From positions 1-27,007 of the forward strand of contig JBHENN010000024.1 of assembly GCA_046262015.1 (NCBI GenBank): 27,007 bases of DNA. The letters are read 5' to 3'. The stretch comes from JBHENN01 sp046262015. GTDB lineage: Bacteria; Actinomycetota; CADDZG01; WHSQ01. Every line of letters starts with the position of its first letter. Positions within the stretch are counted from its first letter, which is position 1. Shown here in pieces: positions 14,575-21,893 of this stretch. Below the pieces are notes generated by a model. That model was not told the origin of the DNA and did no database searches. It worked only from the letters and a program-made list of their open reading frames with translations. Both the position numbers and the translations under genes were made by a program.

Positions 14575-15921
14575 ATGGCTGACGCGCGCTCACGAGAGGG
14601 TGGAGCGGTGGACAAGCAAGACCTCGCTCGGGGAGATGCCATCCGAAGGACGCTTCGCGCCGTTCGAGAGACTCTCGGCCTCGAGGTCGCCTTCGTGTCG
14701 GAGCTAACGGATGAGGAGAGGATCTTCCGTTACGTCGATTCAGCCGATGGGGTGTCCTACCTCAAGGTGGGCGATAGCGGTCCCGTGGAAGAGAGCTACT
14801 GCCACTACGTAGTTTCCGGCGAGATGCCCGAGTTCCTCCCCGACCCCGCCCGCCATCCCGTGGCCGCCGCCATGAAGGTGACGGCGGAGCTCCCTGTCGG
14901 GACTCACCTCAGCGTTCCTATCCGCTTCTCCGACGGACGCGTCTACGGCACTTTTTGCTGTTTTGCTCGTGACGTTCATCCCGAAGTCGAGAGTCAGGAT
15001 GTTCGGGCGCTTCGTCTGGCGGCGCGATTGGTTGGTGATTACCTGGAGGAGCACGAAGCTAGGGAGGTGGATCTTGCGCGGCGACGCGAGGCGATCCGAA
15101 CCATCCTCGATGACCCGGCAGGCCTGACGGCCGATTTTCAACCGTTGCTCAACATCACCACCGCCGAGGTCGTTTCGGTGGAGGCTCTCGCTCGGTTCTC
15201 CGGAGTAGAAGGCGGCTCTGAGGCGGTCTTCGCCGAAGCCTGGGAGGTCGGACTCGGCGTCGAACTCGAGCTCAAGGCGGTGCGAACAGGCCTTGAAGCT
15301 CTGCCCAAGATCCCGCGCTCGATCCGGCTCAATATAAATGCGTCGCCCCGCACCCTCGTGAGCCCAGACTTCTATGAGGCGGTCTCGATGGTTCCTCCTC
15401 ATCGGCTAGTCCTGGAGATAACAGAACACGCGGCGATCGACGACTACGCCGCTCTGCGCGCCGTCGGTGAGCGATTGGCCACCCTCGGCATACGGATGTC
15501 GATTGACGATATGGGAGCAGGCTTTTCGGGTTTCACGCGCATCCTTGAGACTCCAGCCGACGAGCTGAAGATCGATCGTGCCATCATCCACGAGATCCAC
15601 TTCAATCCTGTGAAGCAGGAGATAGTCCGTGCACTTGTCTCGCTGTGCGGTCGCGTCGATCTCGGTCTGGTCGCCGAAGGGATCGAAACGGATGCGGAAG
15701 TCGAGATGCTCCGCTCTTTGGGGGTGGTGCTCGGCCAGGGTCACTACTTCGCCAGGCCGGCGCCCTTGGACACCATCTTTCACAACGGGTCCCAGCGTCT
15801 CTTTGGGGCGTCTGGCCTCTCGAAGCCGCCGGTTCCAGAGCCAGAACGGGCAAGACAGCGAACGCAGAGGCCGGCGGACGGGATAAGCAAGAGAGACCCA
15901 TCCCCAGCTCGCACGTGCTAG
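14575..15921 (+). CDS. GAF-EAL cyclic-di-GMP phosphodiesterase
   Basis: A 448-residue cytosolic signalling protein. Residues about 20-155 look like a GAF sensor domain (LGLEVAFVSELTDEERIFRY; GTHLSVPIRFSDGRVYGTFC). Residues about 180-405 are an EAL domain with all key residues visible: ADFQPL, SVEALAR, LNINAS, LEITEH, DDMGAGFSG (standard DDFGTG), ELKIDR, VAEGIET and QGHYFARP. It is therefore predicted to break down cyclic-di-GMP. The C-terminal 40 residues are charged and Pro-rich, without domain. ATG at 14575; GTG near 14608 is an alternative. The gene lies inside the tRNA-Sec bounded block and has lower GC than its neighbours. Confidence 0.92.
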   Translation: MADARSREGGAVDKQDLARGDAIRRTLRAVRETLGLEVAFVSELTDEERIFRYVDSADGVSYLKVGDSGPVEESYCHYVVSGEMPEFLPDPARHPVAAAMKVTAELPVGTHLSVPIRFSDGRVYGTFCCFARDVHPEVESQDVRALRLAARLVGDYLEEHEAREVDLARRREAIRTILDDPAGLTADFQPLLNITTAEVVSVEALARFSGVEGGSEAVFAEAWEVGLGVELELKAVRTGLEALPKIPRSIRLNINASPRTLVSPDFYEAVSMVPPHRLVLEITEHAAIDDYAALRAVGERLATLGIRMSIDDMGAGFSGFTRILETPADELKIDRAIIHEIHFNPVKQEIVRALVSLCGRVDLGLVAEGIETDAEVEMLRSLGVVLGQGHYFARPAPLDTIFHNGSQRLFGASGLSKPPVPEPERARQRTQRPADGISKRDPSPARTC

Positions 15922-16136
15922 ACCGCCCCCCAAGCCCCAGAGCTGGACGCCGGTGTGCTTACCGGGCTCCACCTCGGCCCAGTGCCGGCGCGACCTGGAG
16001 GCTCCTGGCAGCGTTGTAGGAGCGTGGCCCCCACCTGCCCGACGGCCGGTCCGGATGCAAGCGTCCCGGCGCGCCCAGGGGGGGGGCGCCGCCCTGCCCA
16101 GGCCCCTCGAAGCCCGGAGCCCAGGAGCGCTTCTAG
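15922..16136. other. GC-rich non-coding stretch
   Basis: No supported gene on either strand. It contains an 8-G run near 16078 within an imperfect hairpin (GGCGCGCCC / GGGGGCGCC) and several short GC stems. On the minus strand it lies directly downstream of tRNA-Sec copy 2 and might hold its 3' processing or termination signals. Confidence 0.4.
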
Positions 16137-16227
16137 CGGAGGCGGACGGGAATCGAACCCGCCCACCGTGTCTCCACGGCGCACCGGTTTTGAAGACCGG
16201 GAGGGACACCAGCCCCCAGTCGCCTCC
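16137..16227 (-). tRNA. selC: Selenocysteine tRNA (anticodon TCA), copy 2
   Basis: A 91-nt tRNA-Sec, again without encoded CCA and with discriminator G. The first 51 nt, including the 6-bp D stem and UCA anticodon loop CTTCAAA, are identical to copy 1. The variable arm is different and 4 nt shorter (CCGTG-GAGA-CACGG), and the T stem is GCGGG/CCCGT in place of GTGGG/CCCAT, a T-A to C-G compensated change. A TAATAT hexamer lies 10 nt upstream on the minus strand as a possible -10. Both copies keep intact acceptor, D, anticodon, variable and T stems. Confidence 0.93.
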
Positions 16228-16230
16228 AGA
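16177..16230 (+). repeat. 54-bp direct repeat, copy 2 (5' half of tRNA-Sec)
   Basis: Second copy of the repeat at 13159-13212. Recombination between the copies would remove about 3.0 kb holding both toxin-antitoxin modules and the EAL gene and leave one intact chimeric tRNA-Sec. Confidence 0.95.
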
Positions 16231-16437
16231 GCCAGCCATATTAGGGGTCCGGATGGGGAAAGATGACTAGGAGAGCGGGGGGCCCTCGGCGGACCGGGGT
16301 GGCCCGTTCGAATGGTGGGATACCCCCCTTAAGGATGATTTGTGGTGCGAAGCGGGACGAATCGTGCGCGTAGGTTAAGGACGCTGCCCAGCGGCGTCGA
16401 TGACAAGGCGGTAGCGACCATCCGCCACGGGGGAGAC

Positions 16438-17097
16438 ATGACCACGATCCGCACGGACGACGATCGGCTCGAGCTCGAGCAGCACGAGGACAACGTCCTG
16501 GTCGCCCGCGTCCGTGGGGGGGACGATCGCTCGCTCGAGGTGCTACTCGACCGCTACCGCAATTTCGCCCGCTCCAAGTCACGCTCCTATTTCCTGGCAG
16601 GCTCGGACCGCGAGGACGTCGTCCAGGAAGGCATGATCGGCCTCTTCAAGGCGGTCCGCGACTTCGACCCCACGCAGGAGACGCCGTTCCGGGCGTTCGC
16701 CGAGCTGTGCATCTCCCGGCAGATCCTCACCGCGATCAAGACGGCCAACCGCCACAAGCACCAGCCGCTCAACTCCTCGGTCTCGCTGGACGCCCCGGCA
16801 TATGTAGGCGGCGACAGCAGCGATCGCTCGGTCGTGGACAACCTCGTCGCCTCGAAGCTGACCGACCCGGCCGAGCTGGTCATCTCCGCCCAAGAGATCG
16901 AAGGCATCCGTGACTCGATGCGGAACACCTTGACCGAGCTGGAGGGAGACGTGCTCAGCCTCTACATGGACGGGAAGTCCTACGAGGAGATCGCCGGAGC
17001 ACTCGGGAACCACGTGAAGTCGATAGACAACGCGCTCCAGCGGATCAAGCGCAAGCTGCAGCGTCACATCGCGCACCGCGAGGCCATCTCCCGCTGA
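16438..17097 (+). CDS. sigH: SigH (Spo0H)-type RNA polymerase sigma factor
   Basis: A 219-residue sigma-70 family protein with the diagnostic SigH region 2: YRNFARSKSRSYFLAGSDRE, DVVQEGMIGLFKAVRDF, then FRAFAELCISRQILTAIKTA and HQPLNSSVSLD. Region 4 is LTELEGDVLSLYMDGKSYEE and NHVKSIDNALQRIKRKLQRH. In Bacillus SigH directs early sporulation and stationary-phase genes; the role in this lineage is not known. ATG at 16438 has GGGGGAG just upstream. The 210-bp leader after tRNA-Sec copy 2 holds no gene. It is transcribed away from the tRNA and followed by the PAC2 and LOG genes. Confidence 0.92.
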   Translation: MTTIRTDDDRLELEQHEDNVLVARVRGGDDRSLEVLLDRYRNFARSKSRSYFLAGSDREDVVQEGMIGLFKAVRDFDPTQETPFRAFAELCISRQILTAIKTANRHKHQPLNSSVSLDAPAYVGGDSSDRSVVDNLVASKLTDPAELVISAQEIEGIRDSMRNTLTELEGDVLSLYMDGKSYEEIAGALGNHVKSIDNALQRIKRKLQRHIAHREAISR

Positions 17098-17170
17098 CCC
17101 GCTCCCCGCTCGGCGCGCCGCCGCACGGACGTTAGAGGTACGCGACCCGGCGCAGTAGCCTGATTCGACG

Positions 17171-18064
17171 ATGGCCGCACCCGAAGATCCCCTCAACCAT
17201 CACTCCCATCCGACCCTGCGCGACCCCATCCTGCTGGCGTCGTTCAAGGGGTGGAACGACGCCGGCGAGGCCGCGTCGTTCGCGACATCGCACCTGGCGC
17301 GCGTGTGGGCGGCGGAGCCGATCGCGAGCGTGGACCCGGAAGAGTTCTACGACTTCCAAGCGAACCGGCCGACGGTCGAACTCGTCGACGGAGTGACCCG
17401 GCGCATCTCGTGGCCGTCGAACGAGTTCCTGGCGGCGCGGCTCGACGGTGCGCCCCACGATGTGATCTTGATGATGGGCACCGAGCCGAGCACCCGGTGG
17501 CGGACGTTCAGTGGCCTCGTCGTCGAGATGGTCCGGCGCTATGAGGTGAAGCTCGTCGTCACGCTCGGCGCGCTCCTGACCGACATACCTCACTCGCGTC
17601 TGACGCATATCACCGCGACGGCGGTCGACCCGGACCTGATCGACCGGCTGAAGCTGGACCGCTCCCGCTACGAAGGACCGACCGGCATCGTCGGGGTCCT
17701 GCACGACGCCTTGGCGCGAGCGGGGGTCACGTCGGCCAGCCTGTGGGCTGCGGTGCCTCACTACCTCGCGGTGACCCCCAATCCGAAGGCCGCCCTCGCG
17801 CTGATCGGGAAGGTGACCGAGCTGATCGGCGCTCCGGCCGACCTCGGAACGCTCGAAGCGGCCGCGGTCAGCTACGACGAACGCGTTGCGGAGATGGTCG
17901 CATCGGACGACGACGTCCAGGCATACGTCCGACTCCTGGAGGAGCGCGCGGATGGACGCGACCAGGCCGAGGAGATGGATCCCTCGAAGCTACCGAGCGG
18001 AGATGCGATCGCCGCCGAGGTCGAGCGCTTCCTCCGGGACCGCCACGAAAGTGGCTCCGACTAG
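17171..18064 (+). CDS. PAC2 family protein
   Basis: A 297-residue PAC2-family protein, related to proteasome assembly chaperone 2 and common in Actinomycetota. Visible family features: LLASFKGWNDAGEAASFATS at the N-terminus, DVILMMGTEPSTRWRTF, VTLGALLTDIPHSR, GPTGIVGVLHDALARAG and LWAAVPHYLAVTPNPKAAL. The C-terminus is acidic and helical with RLLEERADGRDQAEEMD. Actinobacterial proteasomes assemble without PAC2, so the role is open; the fold suggests nucleotide or peptide binding. A TAGCCT hexamer lies 9 nt upstream of the ATG. The next gene starts 3 nt after its stop. Confidence 0.92.
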   Translation: MAAPEDPLNHHSHPTLRDPILLASFKGWNDAGEAASFATSHLARVWAAEPIASVDPEEFYDFQANRPTVELVDGVTRRISWPSNEFLAARLDGAPHDVILMMGTEPSTRWRTFSGLVVEMVRRYEVKLVVTLGALLTDIPHSRLTHITATAVDPDLIDRLKLDRSRYEGPTGIVGVLHDALARAGVTSASLWAAVPHYLAVTPNPKAALALIGKVTELIGAPADLGTLEAAAVSYDERVAEMVASDDDVQAYVRLLEERADGRDQAEEMDPSKLPSGDAIAAEVERFLRDRHESGSD

Positions 18065-18067
18065 CCG

Positions 18068-19114
18068 GTGAGCGCCCAACCACGGACCGATCCCGAGACC
18101 GGCGCCAACCTCGAGTCTCTGGTCGAGGATGTCGTGCGGGACCTGCCCGCGCCGGACCGGCAGCTTGCGCTGGAGATCATCGCCACGGCGATGAAGCTCG
18201 CCGGCGAGCAGGTCACGCGCCTCGACCGCAAGATCGTCAACTCCGCGCTCAAAGAGATGCGGCATGCCTTCCGTGTGTTCACGCCCTACAAGGGGGTGAG
18301 GAAGGTGACGATCTTCGGGTCGGCGCGCACGGCCAAGGGAGATCGCGAGTACGAGGCGGCGCGTGACTTCTCGCGCCTGATCGCGAGCCGGGGATGGATG
18401 GTCATCACCGGGGCGGGACCGGGGATCATGGAGGCCGGTCACGAAGGCGCCGGCGGCAAGCTGTCGTTCGGGGTCAACATCCGTCTGCCGTTCGAGGCCA
18501 AGCCCAACCCCGTTATCGCCGACGATGCGAAGCTCATCAACTTCAAGTACTTCTTCACCCGCAAGCTCACCTTCATCAAGGAAGCCGACGCCTTCGTCCT
18601 GCTCCCCGGCGGGTTCGGGACACTCGACGAAGCGTTCGAGCTGCTCACCCTCGTACAGACGGGCAAGGCCGCTCTTCACCCGATCGTCCTCCTGGACGCT
18701 CCGGGGGGGACCTATTGGGCCCGATTCGAGGATTACATCTCCGACGAGCTCCTGGCGCGCCGCTACGTCGACGAAGCCGACCTCGCGTTGTTCCGGCGCG
18801 TCGACGACGCCGCCGAGGCGGTGCGGGAGATCGACAACTTCTACCGCGTGTACCACTCGACCCGGATCGTGCGGGGCAAGCTCGTCATCCGCCTGAACCA
18901 CGAGCTCGACGACGGCTTCCTGTCATCGCTCTCGGACGATTTCGCGGACATCCTGAGAGGGTCCATCCGGCGCACCGCCGCGTCCAAAGCGGAGGTTGCC
19001 GACGACGACGTCCCGCACCTGCCGCGCATCGCGCTCGACTTCGATCGGCGCCACATCGGACGCCTCCGCCGGCTGGTCGACCGCATCAACCGGGAGGGAC
19101 CGGCTACGAGCTAG
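18068..19114 (+). CDS. LOG-family (Rossmann) protein
   Basis: A 348-residue protein of the LOG / TIGR00730-like Rossmann family. After an N-terminal helical region of about 80 residues, the core has VTIFGSARTAKGD, MVITGAGPGIMEAGHEGA, the family signature LPGGFGTLDEAFE, and QTGKAALHPIVLLD. Plant and bacterial LOG enzymes hydrolyse nucleoside 5'-monophosphates to free base and ribose phosphate. The N- and C-terminal extensions (tail ALDFDRRHIGRLRRLVD) distinguish this actinobacterial subtype from short LOG proteins. GTG start 3 nt after PAC2, so the pair is one operon. Its 3' end overlaps the convergent small gene by 11 bp. Confidence 0.9.
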   Translation: MSAQPRTDPETGANLESLVEDVVRDLPAPDRQLALEIIATAMKLAGEQVTRLDRKIVNSALKEMRHAFRVFTPYKGVRKVTIFGSARTAKGDREYEAARDFSRLIASRGWMVITGAGPGIMEAGHEGAGGKLSFGVNIRLPFEAKPNPVIADDAKLINFKYFFTRKLTFIKEADAFVLLPGGFGTLDEAFELLTLVQTGKAALHPIVLLDAPGGTYWARFEDYISDELLARRYVDEADLALFRRVDDAAEAVREIDNFYRVYHSTRIVRGKLVIRLNHELDDGFLSSLSDDFADILRGSIRRTAASKAEVADDDVPHLPRIALDFDRRHIGRLRRLVDRINREGPATS

Positions 19115-19424
19115 GAGAGAGCCCCGGCCATTCCTTCTTGTCGTCGCGGACCTCCGGCCACGGCGCATCGGAGCCCTTGTCTACGGCACCGAGAACCTCG
19201 CCGAGGTCCTTACTCCCGGAGATGTCCCCGGTCACGGTCAGCAACTCGTCGAGGGAGGCGCGCGCTCTTCCCTCGAGCCTGATCCGAAGCGCCGCGAGGA
19301 CGTCGGCGTGGAGGTCGCTTAGTCCCTGGGCGCGGTCGATCTCCGCGAGCGCCTGGGCCGCCCGCTCGAACAGCTTCCGATCGTCCGCGGCCTGCTTGCG
19401 GAGCCGCTCCAGCTCCTCGGTCAT
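19104..19424 (-). CDS. Small coiled-coil protein at the end of the pst operon
   Basis: A 106-residue protein I do not recognise. The first half is a predicted coiled coil (LERLRKQAADDRKLFERAAQ; ALAEIDRAQGLSDLHADVLA); the second half, LDELLTVTGDISGSKDLGEV and the tail DKKEWPGLSPSS, looks less ordered. The ATG shares a base with the phoU stop (TGATG), so it is translationally coupled to phoU and is the last gene of the phosphate operon. Possible partner of PhoU, on position alone. Confidence 0.7.
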   Translation of the reverse strand: MTEELERLRKQAADDRKLFERAAQALAEIDRAQGLSDLHADVLAALRIRLEGRARASLDELLTVTGDISGSKDLGEVLGAVDKGSDAPWPEVRDDKKEWPGLSPSS

Positions 19425-20107
19425 CAACCCTGGCCGGTCACCGGGTGCGATGCATCGGTGAACTCGCGGAAGATCCCGGTCACCAGGAACGCCACTTGCT
19501 CGCCGACGTCCACGCAGTGGTCGCCGAAGCGCTCCAGGTAGCGCGCCACCAGTAGGAGCTTGCTCGCCCACTCGAAGCTCGCCTCGTCGTTCACGTATTC
19601 CTTGAGGTCCGAGATCATGCCCCTATTGAGACGGTCCAGAGCGTCGTCCTCCAGGGGGAGCTGCTCGGCCAGATCGACGCTCCTCTGCGCGAACGCGGAG
19701 AGCGCCAGCTCGAGCATCCTGCCGCCGAGCACGCCCATCTCGCGCAGACGGACCACCATGGGCGAGTCCGGAGGATAGGGGTCCTTGTTGAGCACGAACT
19801 TGGCGATGTTGACGCAGAGGTCACCCATGCGTTCGACGTGCAGGTTGGAATGGATGATCGCGCTGACCAGGCGGAGGTCGCTGGCGACCGGAGCCTGCAG
19901 CGCGAGGAGGTTGAAGACGCGCTGGTCGGTCGCGAGATAGATGTCGTCCACACGATCGTCCCGTTCGAGGACCTGCTGGGCGAGATCGACATCGCGCTCG
20001 GCGAGAGCCTGGATCACGTTCTCGAGCTGCTCGCGGACGACGCTTCCCTCGGCCATGAGGCCGCGCTCCGCGGTCTCCAGCTCGTCGTGGAAGTTGACCC
20101 TGACCAT
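19424..20107 (-). CDS. phoU: PhoU phosphate-signalling protein (distal copy)
   Basis: A 227-residue PhoU: two three-helix bundles, each with a metal-binding-type motif, VERMGDLCVNIAKFV in the first and LERFGDHCVDVGEQVAFL in the second. VASDLRLVSAIIHSNLHVER is the classic helix of the first repeat. PhoU proteins bind the PstB transporter and the histidine kinase, reporting phosphate sufficiency. It is separated from the response regulator by 40 nt and has its own -10-like hexamer, so it may be made independently. About equal in length to, but clearly diverged from, the second PhoU at 21890-22579. Confidence 0.95.
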   Translation of the reverse strand: MVRVNFHDELETAERGLMAEGSVVREQLENVIQALAERDVDLAQQVLERDDRVDDIYLATDQRVFNLLALQAPVASDLRLVSAIIHSNLHVERMGDLCVNIAKFVLNKDPYPPDSPMVVRLREMGVLGGRMLELALSAFAQRSVDLAEQLPLEDDALDRLNRGMISDLKEYVNDEASFEWASKLLLVARYLERFGDHCVDVGEQVAFLVTGIFREFTDASHPVTGQG

Positions 20108-20113
20108 GAACCG

Positions 20114-20119
20114 AGGATA
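20114..20119 (-). promoter_or_regulatory. Internal -10 before the distal phoU (leaderless)
   Basis: TATCCT on the minus strand ends exactly 6 nt before the phoU ATG, in the only sizeable gap (40 nt) downstream of pstB. No Shine-Dalgarno is seen. The -35 region is weak (CCTTCA at 17-nt spacing). It would allow phoU and the small coiled-coil gene to be expressed when the upstream pst promoter is off. Confidence 0.45.
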
Positions 20120-20147
20120 CCGCCCACCCCCCAGCGTGAAGGCGGAG

Positions 20148-20828
20148 CTAAGGGACGAAGCGGTAGCCGAGGCCTCTCACGGTTACGAGATGGCGGGGGT
20201 TGTGCGGGTCGCGCTCGCACTTCGCCCGCAGACGCTTCATGTGCACGTCGAGGGTGCGTGAGTCCCCGAAGTAGTTCTCGCCCCACACCCGGTCGATCAA
20301 GCCCGCGCGCGTGAGCACCCGGCCCGAGTTCTCCATCAGGGCCTCGAGGAGCTCGAACTCCTTGCGGGGGAGGTAGACGAGGTCACCCTCGACCGTGACC
20401 TCGGCGCGCTGGGGATCGAGGCGGATGCCTCCGGCCTCGAGCACGCCGTCCGGGCCCGTGACCTCGGCGACGCTGCGTCTCAGCACCGCCTTCATCCGTG
20501 CCAGCAGCTCTTGCGAGCTGAACGGCTTGGTCACGTAGTCGTCGGCCCCGAGCTCGAGCCCGAGCACCTTGTTGAGCTCCGCGTCCTTCGCGGTCAACAT
20601 GATGATCGGCACCTGCGAGATCTTCCTCACCTCCTTGCAGACCTCTTCCCCCGACAGACCCGGAAGCATGAGATCGAGCAGCACCAGGTCGGCGCCCTCA
20701 GTGGTGAATCGCTCGAGGCCGGCAACCCCGTCGGTCGCGCGCGCGACCTCGTAGCCCTCGCGGGCGAGCTGATACTCGAGCGCCTCCCCGAAGCTCTCTT
20801 CGTCGTCGATCAGAAGCACCTTGGGCAT
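20148..20828 (-). CDS. OmpR/PhoB-family response regulator (RegX3-like)
   Basis: A 226-residue response regulator. Receiver domain: VLLIDDEESFGEALEYQL, phospho-acceptor Asp52 in LVLLDLMLPGLSG, Thr in IIMLTAKDAE and Lys in GADDYVTKPFSSQEL. C-terminal winged helix: LPRKEFELLEALMENSGRVL, TRAGLIDRVWG and TLDVHMKRLRAKCE, ending VTVRGLGYRFVP. By context it is the phosphate regulator that should bind the Pho box upstream of pstS. It starts 6 nt after the kinase stop. Confidence 0.95.
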   Translation of the reverse strand: MPKVLLIDDEESFGEALEYQLAREGYEVARATDGVAGLERFTTEGADLVLLDLMLPGLSGEEVCKEVRKISQVPIIMLTAKDAELNKVLGLELGADDYVTKPFSSQELLARMKAVLRRSVAEVTGPDGVLEAGGIRLDPQRAEVTVEGDLVYLPRKEFELLEALMENSGRVLTRAGLIDRVWGENYFGDSRTLDVHMKRLRAKCERDPHNPRHLVTVRGLGYRFVP

Positions 20829-20834
20829 CGCGAC

Positions 20835-21893
20835 CTACCCGCCGACGGCCCGGCGCGTCCGGACGCCCCGATCCAGAGCGGGGAGCCGAATCGTGAAGAC
20901 CGAGCCGCGCCCGATCTCGCTGGACACCTCGACCGTCCCACCGTGGAGCTCGGCCACGTGCTTGACGATGGCCAGTCCCAACCCGGTCCCGCCCCGGTCA
21001 CGCGAGCGCCCCTTGTCGACGCGATAGAAGCGCTCGAAGATCCGGGGCCGGGCCTCGAGAGGGATCCCGATCCCGTTGTCGGTGACCCGCACGACCACGG
21101 CTGGGCCGTCGCGTTCCACCGCGATCCTGACGTCCCCCCCGTGCGGGGTGTACCGGATCGCGTTGTCGAGCAGGTTCCTCAGCAGCAACCTGAGGTGCTG
21201 GCCATCGCCCCGGACCCATGCCTCGGTCTCGATCGCGCCCACCACCCGGGTCTCCTTCGAGCGCGCCAGGGCGTCGAGCTCGTCGACGACGCCATGGGCG
21301 ATCTCGGCCAGGTCGACCGGCTCGTCGGCGACCGAATGAGCCTCTTCGAGGCGCGACAGGTCCAACAGGTCGTTGATCAGCCGGCCCAACCGGTCGGCCT
21401 CTTTGACCAGCCTCTCGGAGAACCGGTCGGCCGCGTCCACGTCGTCCGGCAGCGCCTGGCGGATAGCGTCCGCCAGCGTCTGGATGCCGGCCACCGGGCT
21501 CTTCAGCTCGTGCGACGCGTGCGTGACGAACTCCCTCCGCACCTGCTGGGCGCGCAGCTCTTCGGTGACGTCCTGCATCAGCATGAGCACCCCTCCGCCG
21601 GCCAGCGCCTCCGCCCGGACCCGTACCTGGCGCGGGACGGGGAACCACAGTCTCAGCACCTGCTCGCGGGGCTCGCCCATGGACGCGGAGCGCGCGAGGG
21701 TGAGCAGCTCGTCGGAGGGCAGCCGCAGCGGGGTCGCCCCCGGCGGAAGACCCAGGAGACGCTGGGCCGCGCGGTTGATGAGCTGTGGCTTGAGCTGCTC
21801 GTTGAGGACGAGGACGCCCTCCGAGATGGCCTCGAGGATCTGTCCGTACGGTTCCTCGCCCGAGGGGTTCCCACCGACGAGCGACGAGGTCAC
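20835..21893 (-). CDS. Soluble PAS histidine kinase of the phosphate system (SenX3/PhoR-like)
   Basis: A 352-residue kinase. Residues about 15-120 are a PAS domain (ILEAISEGVLVLNEQLKPQL); the phospho-acceptor region is FVTHASHELKSPVAGIQTLA; ATP-binding boxes follow: LRNLLDNAIRYTPHGG (N), VTDNGIGIP (G1), RIFERFYRVDKGRSRDRGG (F) and TGLGLAIVKHVAELHGG (G2). No membrane helix is present, whereas SenX3 and PhoR are membrane-anchored. The GTG start at 21893 overlaps the phoU stop as GTGA; the frame is open upstream only as a shadow of phoU, so no anchor is missed in this frame. Confidence 0.93.
   Translation of the reverse strand: MTSSLVGGNPSGEEPYGQILEAISEGVLVLNEQLKPQLINRAAQRLLGLPPGATPLRLPSDELLTLARSASMGEPREQVLRLWFPVPRQVRVRAEALAGGGVLMLMQDVTEELRAQQVRREFVTHASHELKSPVAGIQTLADAIRQALPDDVDAADRFSERLVKEADRLGRLINDLLDLSRLEEAHSVADEPVDLAEIAHGVVDELDALARSKETRVVGAIETEAWVRGDGQHLRLLLRNLLDNAIRYTPHGGDVRIAVERDGPAVVVRVTDNGIGIPLEARPRIFERFYRVDKGRSRDRGGTGLGLAIVKHVAELHGGTVEVSSEIGRGSVFTIRLPALDRGVRTRRAVGG

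Noticed and set aside
15922..16136. Structured small RNA (SRP-like or other) in the GC-rich gap
   Set aside because: No SRP GGAA/AGCA core, 6S or tmRNA signature was seen; the stems are what high GC would give by chance.
13115..16227. tRNAs of class Ser, Leu or Trp
   Set aside because: The long variable arm excludes Trp; the UCA anticodon with CTTCAAA loop, 6-bp D stem with 4-nt loop and 13-nt 3' strand fit tRNA-Sec and not Ser or Leu.
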